NCBI GenBank assembly: GCA_014800895.1
Contig: JAAVFG010000036.1
Location: 1-33,409, forward strand
DNA: 33,409 nt
Direction: 5' to 3'
Source of the DNA: Bacteroidales bacterium
Lineage (GTDB): Bacteria; Bacteroidota; Bacteroidia; Bacteroidales; Muribaculaceae
The notes beneath the pieces were generated by a model. The model ran no database searches. It saw only the letters and a program-made list of their open reading frames with translations, and was not told the origin of the DNA. Below, piece after piece: positions 30,738-33,409 of this stretch. The translations under genes and the position numbers were made by a program. Numbering within the stretch: the stretch's first letter is position 1; each line of letters starts with the position of its first letter.

Positions 30738-32162
30738 ATGCAGAAATTCACTAAAATTGTAGCCACCGTCTCTGACAGAAGATGTGAGATCGATTTCATA
30801 AAATCTCTCGCAGAGGCCGGCGTGAATGTCGTAAGAATGAATTCGGCCCATCTCGAATATGAGGGTTTCCGTAAAATTGTAGATAATACCCGTGCTGCTG
30901 CCGATCATCTCGGCATTATTATGGATACTAAAGGTCCGGAGATTCGTACCACTCCGACCGTGACGAGCGAAGATATTCTATTTCATACGGGAGACATTGT
31001 AAAAATCAGTGGAAACTGCGATGGCAAGACTTCTGAGACTGAATTATTCTTCAATTATCCTAAAATCTGCGATGTCCTCAAACTCGGCGACCGCCTCCTA
31101 ATTGATGACGGTGAGATGGAATTTGTGGTAACAGCTAAGAACGGCGACAACGTTGAAGCCACTGCTCAGAATGACGGAAAACTCGGTTCGCGCAAGAGTG
31201 TCAACCTTCCGGGTGTGAAGGTGGATCTCCCTGCCGTGACCGAACGCGATAAAAGGAACATCGGTTACGCAGTGGAATTAGGAGTTGACTTCATCGCTCA
31301 TTCTTTCGTGCGCTCAGCAGCCGACGTGAAGGAAGTGCAGGATATATTGGATTCATTCAGCTCCGATACAAAAATCATCTCCAAGATTGAAAACCAGGAA
31401 GGTATCGATAACTTCGATGAGATTCTCGAGGCTTCATACGGTATAATGGTGGCTCGTGGCGACCTCGGTATAGAGGTGCCAGCGGAAAGAATACCGGGTA
31501 TTCAGGCTATGATGATCAATAAATGTATCGCCGCTCATAAGCCTGTAATTGTCGCTACCCAGATGCTTCACTCCATGATAGAGCATCCGCGTCCCACACG
31601 CGCCGAGATATCCGACGTGGCGAACGCCGTATACCAGCGCACTGATGCCATCATGCTCTCCGGCGAGACTGCCTACGGCAAATACCCAGTAGAGGCAGTA
31701 AAGATTATGACAAGCGTTGCGAAAGAGGTGGAATCATCCTTGAAAAGAAACCTCGACGTTCCCCCGCTCCGCGACGGAAAGATAGCATCTTTCCTCGCAC
31801 ATGAAGCAGTGCTATCGGGAGAAAACGTGGGCACAAAAGCTATCTTCACCGATGCCTACAAGGGTGTTTCATCACGCTTCATAGCCTCCTTCCGCGGAAG
31901 CAACCCGACATTCGCTATCTGTCATAATACAAACGTGCTCCACTGGCTCTCACTCAGCTACGGCATCACGGCATACTATGACCCCAAAGCCCACGACTAT
32001 ATCCCCGGGCATTCGGCAGATACAGTCCATCAGATTGTACGGGACGGACTGATTGGCGAACATGACCGCATCGCATATATCACCGGCACAAAAAGAGCAG
32101 CGCGCGCCCTCGAGATTCTTACCCCTCATGAGATATTTGAGGAGGCTAAAAGCAAGAAATAA
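30738..32162 (+). CDS. pyk: Pyruvate kinase
   Basis: It makes pyruvate and ATP from phosphoenolpyruvate and ADP in the last glycolytic step. The frame is open from 30678, but I start it at 30738 (MQKFTKIVATVSDRRCEIDF, 474 aa), where family similarity begins; the extra 20 residues look non-conserved. Motifs are VVRMNSAH, IMDTKGPEIRT, ISKIENQEGIDNFDEI (catalytic Lys), MVARGDLGIEVP, VATQMLHSMIEHPRPTRAEI and MLSGETAYGKYPVEAV. The C-terminal domain is present. Confidence 0.95.
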   Translation: MQKFTKIVATVSDRRCEIDFIKSLAEAGVNVVRMNSAHLEYEGFRKIVDNTRAAADHLGIIMDTKGPEIRTTPTVTSEDILFHTGDIVKISGNCDGKTSETELFFNYPKICDVLKLGDRLLIDDGEMEFVVTAKNGDNVEATAQNDGKLGSRKSVNLPGVKVDLPAVTERDKRNIGYAVELGVDFIAHSFVRSAADVKEVQDILDSFSSDTKIISKIENQEGIDNFDEILEASYGIMVARGDLGIEVPAERIPGIQAMMINKCIAAHKPVIVATQMLHSMIEHPRPTRAEISDVANAVYQRTDAIMLSGETAYGKYPVEAVKIMTSVAKEVESSLKRNLDVPPLRDGKIASFLAHEAVLSGENVGTKAIFTDAYKGVSSRFIASFRGSNPTFAICHNTNVLHWLSLSYGITAYYDPKAHDYIPGHSADTVHQIVRDGLIGEHDRIAYITGTKRAARALEILTPHEIFEEAKSKK

Positions 32163-32197
32163 TACCCCTCCTTTATTGAGCCGTAACGTTTCCTTCC

Positions 32198-33163
32198 ATG
32201 ATCCTCCATAGGCCCATCACCTTCACCCCCTATTACAAGCATGTGATATGGGGCGGAACAAAAATAAACGATTACAAAGGTGTCCCCTCAGATCACTCCG
32301 ATATCGGAGAGACCTGGGAGATATCTGTTGTGCCGGGTCATGATACAATCGTCGAGCATGGCGAATATCAGGGTCAGACGCTTGCGGAATTGGTAGACCG
32401 CTTCGGAGAAGAATTATTGGGCGACGGTGTGATCAGACGTAACGGGAAGACCTTCCCGATGCTCGTGAAATTCATCGATGCAAAGGATTCTCTCTCAGTG
32501 CAGGTGCATCCTGACAATGAGATAGCCCGCAAGCGCCATAACTCAATGGGGAAAGCAGAGATGTGGTATATCATCTCCACCTCACCCGGAGCAAAAATGT
32601 GTGTCGGGCTCAAAGAGATTCTTACCCCCGACGAATTTTTCAGCAAAGTAGCCGACAATACCATTGCCGACATGCTCGTGGAGCTGCCGACATCCAAAGG
32701 AGATATCTTCTATGTCCCTGCCGGATGCGTACACGCCATAGGAGCAGGCAACCTTCTGGTGGAGATACAGCAATCAAGCGATATAACCTATCGACTCTAC
32801 GACTATAACCGTCATGATCTGCAAGGAAACCTCCGCGAGCTCCATAAGGATCTCGCCTACGATGCGATAGACTATAAAGGGTCTGTTTCCGCTCATAAAT
32901 CAAGAATTGTGGATGGGCTCAAAGAGCAGGAGCTGGTAAAATGCGAGCCTTTCGAGATCCGCTATTATGAAATAGAGGGCAATCTTGAATTAGACTACGA
33001 TCAAGATTCCTTCACAGTAGTAATATGTGTGGAAGGCGAAGTCAACGTAATATGCCGCGACGGATCCGAAACTATCCGCCAAGGTCATACCCTCCTCATC
33101 CCTGCGGCAGTAGAAAAGATAGAGATCGAAGGCCACGGCACCATCCTGACCGCCCGCTCATGA
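32198..33163 (+). CDS. manA: Mannose-6-phosphate isomerase, class I
   Basis: This zinc enzyme interconverts fructose 6-phosphate and mannose 6-phosphate, linking glycolysis to GDP-mannose. At 321 aa it is the short Firmicutes/Bacteroidetes form. Metal and active-site residues are seen in DSLSVQVHPDNE, GKAEMWYII and GDIFYVPAGCVHAIG, with Arg in SSDITYRLYDYNR. It lies 35 bp after pyk on the same strand and may be read through from it. Confidence 0.94.
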   Translation: MILHRPITFTPYYKHVIWGGTKINDYKGVPSDHSDIGETWEISVVPGHDTIVEHGEYQGQTLAELVDRFGEELLGDGVIRRNGKTFPMLVKFIDAKDSLSVQVHPDNEIARKRHNSMGKAEMWYIISTSPGAKMCVGLKEILTPDEFFSKVADNTIADMLVELPTSKGDIFYVPAGCVHAIGAGNLLVEIQQSSDITYRLYDYNRHDLQGNLRELHKDLAYDAIDYKGSVSAHKSRIVDGLKEQELVKCEPFEIRYYEIEGNLELDYDQDSFTVVICVEGEVNVICRDGSETIRQGHTLLIPAAVEKIEIEGHGTILTARS

Positions 33164-33198
33164 TATTTGGAAAGAAAAAGAAATTTCCGTCCATAAAA

Positions 33199-33230
33199 TT
33201 TGGAAAATTAGATAAAACTTCTTAACTTTG
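33199..33230 (+). promoter_or_regulatory. Promoter of the tRNA gene
   Basis: TTTG (33199-33202), 20-bp spacer, TAACTTTG (33223-33230), about 30 bp before the mature tRNA 5' end. It shows the tRNA is transcribed on its own. Confidence 0.85.
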
Positions 33231-33238
33231 CAGAAGCA

Positions 33239-33258
33239 ATGAAGATGAACATCTTCAT
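33239..33258 (+). other. Hairpin in the tRNA 5' leader
   Basis: ATGAAGATG-AA-CATCTTCAT, a perfect 9-bp stem, ends two bases before the mature tRNA. It would cover most of the pre-tRNA 5' leader near the RNase P site. Confidence 0.7.
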
Positions 33259-33260
33259 TC

Positions 33261-33334
33261 GGTCCTATAGCTCAGTTGGTTAGAGCACCTGACTCATAAT
33301 CAGGGAGTCCTTGGTTCAAGCCCAAGTGGGACCA
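33261..33334 (+). tRNA. tRNA with CAU anticodon, probably tRNA-Ile2 (lysidine) rather than Met
   Basis: A 74-base cloverleaf: acceptor GGTCCTA/TGGGACC, D arm AGCTCAGTTGGTTAGAGC, anticodon stem CCTGA/TCAGG with loop CTCATAA, T arm CTTGG-TTCAAGC-CCAAG, discriminator A. CCA is not encoded. The C4-G69 and C5-G68 pairs in the acceptor stem favour TilS recognition and so tRNA-Ile2, but elongator Met cannot be ruled out. It is not an initiator tRNA, since it has a normal first base pair. Confidence 0.93.
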
Positions 33335-33342
33335 CAAATTTT

Positions 33343-33391
33343 AAGAATCTGATTTTAAGCAAGTTAGTGTTTAAAATCAGATTCTTTTTTT
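33343..33391 (+). terminator. Intrinsic terminator after the tRNA
   Basis: A perfect 16-bp stem (AAGAATCTGATTTTAA / TTAAAATCAGATTCTT) with a 12-base loop, followed by T residues to 33391. Confidence 0.92.
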
Positions 33392-33409
33392 GTGAATTTA
33401 GCCGCTCCA

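Noticed and set aside
33160..33225. 21-codon ORF overlapping the manA stop as ATGA (MIFGKKKKFPSIKFGKLDKTS without its last residues being notable)
   Set aside because: Lys-rich composition follows from the AT-rich DNA, and it runs into the tRNA promoter. Coupling by ATGA alone is not enough to call a gene.

Overview
The window looks like chromosomal DNA from a member of the Bacteroidales, probably a Muribaculaceae-like gut commensal. This rests on three things. First, several genes belong to families I know mainly from Bacteroidetes: a MurF-Alr fusion, DUF3098, DUF4831, and VKOR with a dead C39-like domain. Second, the gene order ftsX-DUF3098-uppP-truB-queA is typical of the group. Third, promoters match the Bacteroidetes primary sigma consensus (TTTG, about 20 bp, then TAnnTTTG). 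No species can be named from sequence alone.

Layout. 1-323: no gene supported; a leftward promoter at 160-190 points out of the window. 324-4191 (minus): one operon, ftsX, DUF3098, uppP, truB, queA. 4417-10045 (plus): mtaB, a family 2 glycosyltransferase, surE and murF-alr. 10046-10346: a 301-bp MITE-like element that starts right after the murF-alr stop codon. 10417-13030 (minus): a secreted protein of unknown function and a TonB-dependent receptor. 13154-14271 (plus): a SAM methyltransferase and a His-rich XRE regulator, divergent from the receptor across a shared promoter/operator. 14292-16199: an accessory island with IS end sequences on both sides, a thioredoxin, a VKOR/C39-like membrane protein, a candidate 37-aa small ORF and a decayed IS4-like transposase fragment. 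16383-20546 (minus): nnr, DUF4831, xseA, xseB. 20704-21763 (minus): class II aldolase and its terminator. 21937-24580 (plus): a polyprenyl-phosphate sugar transferase and a FucP-like transporter. 24694-26398 (minus): a PfkB kinase and an SGNH hydrolase. 26600-27991 (plus): a DHA2-type drug exporter. 28027-28336 (minus): a compact transcription unit with no obvious known gene. 28498-33163 (plus): gmd, a DEDDh exonuclease, pyruvate kinase and manA. 33261-33334: a CAU-anticodon tRNA with its own promoter and terminator.

Functional themes are envelope building (uppP, murF-alr, ftsX, sugar transferase, glycosyltransferase), GDP-mannose/fucose supply (manA, gmd, possibly the FucP-like permease), tRNA modification (queA, truB, mtaB), central glycolysis (fba, pyk) and metabolite/DNA repair (nnr, xseAB).

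The best candidates for something undescribed are: (a) the small leftward unit at 28027-28336, with a perfect 26-bp palindrome, a promoter -7 box, a structured leader, a 22-codon ORF and a strong terminator; (b) the IS-bracketed thioredoxin/VKOR/small-peptide cassette; (c) the 301-bp element carrying two long hairpins whose tips share conserved flanks but covarying stems; and (d) the divergent receptor/methyltransferase/His-rich regulator module.
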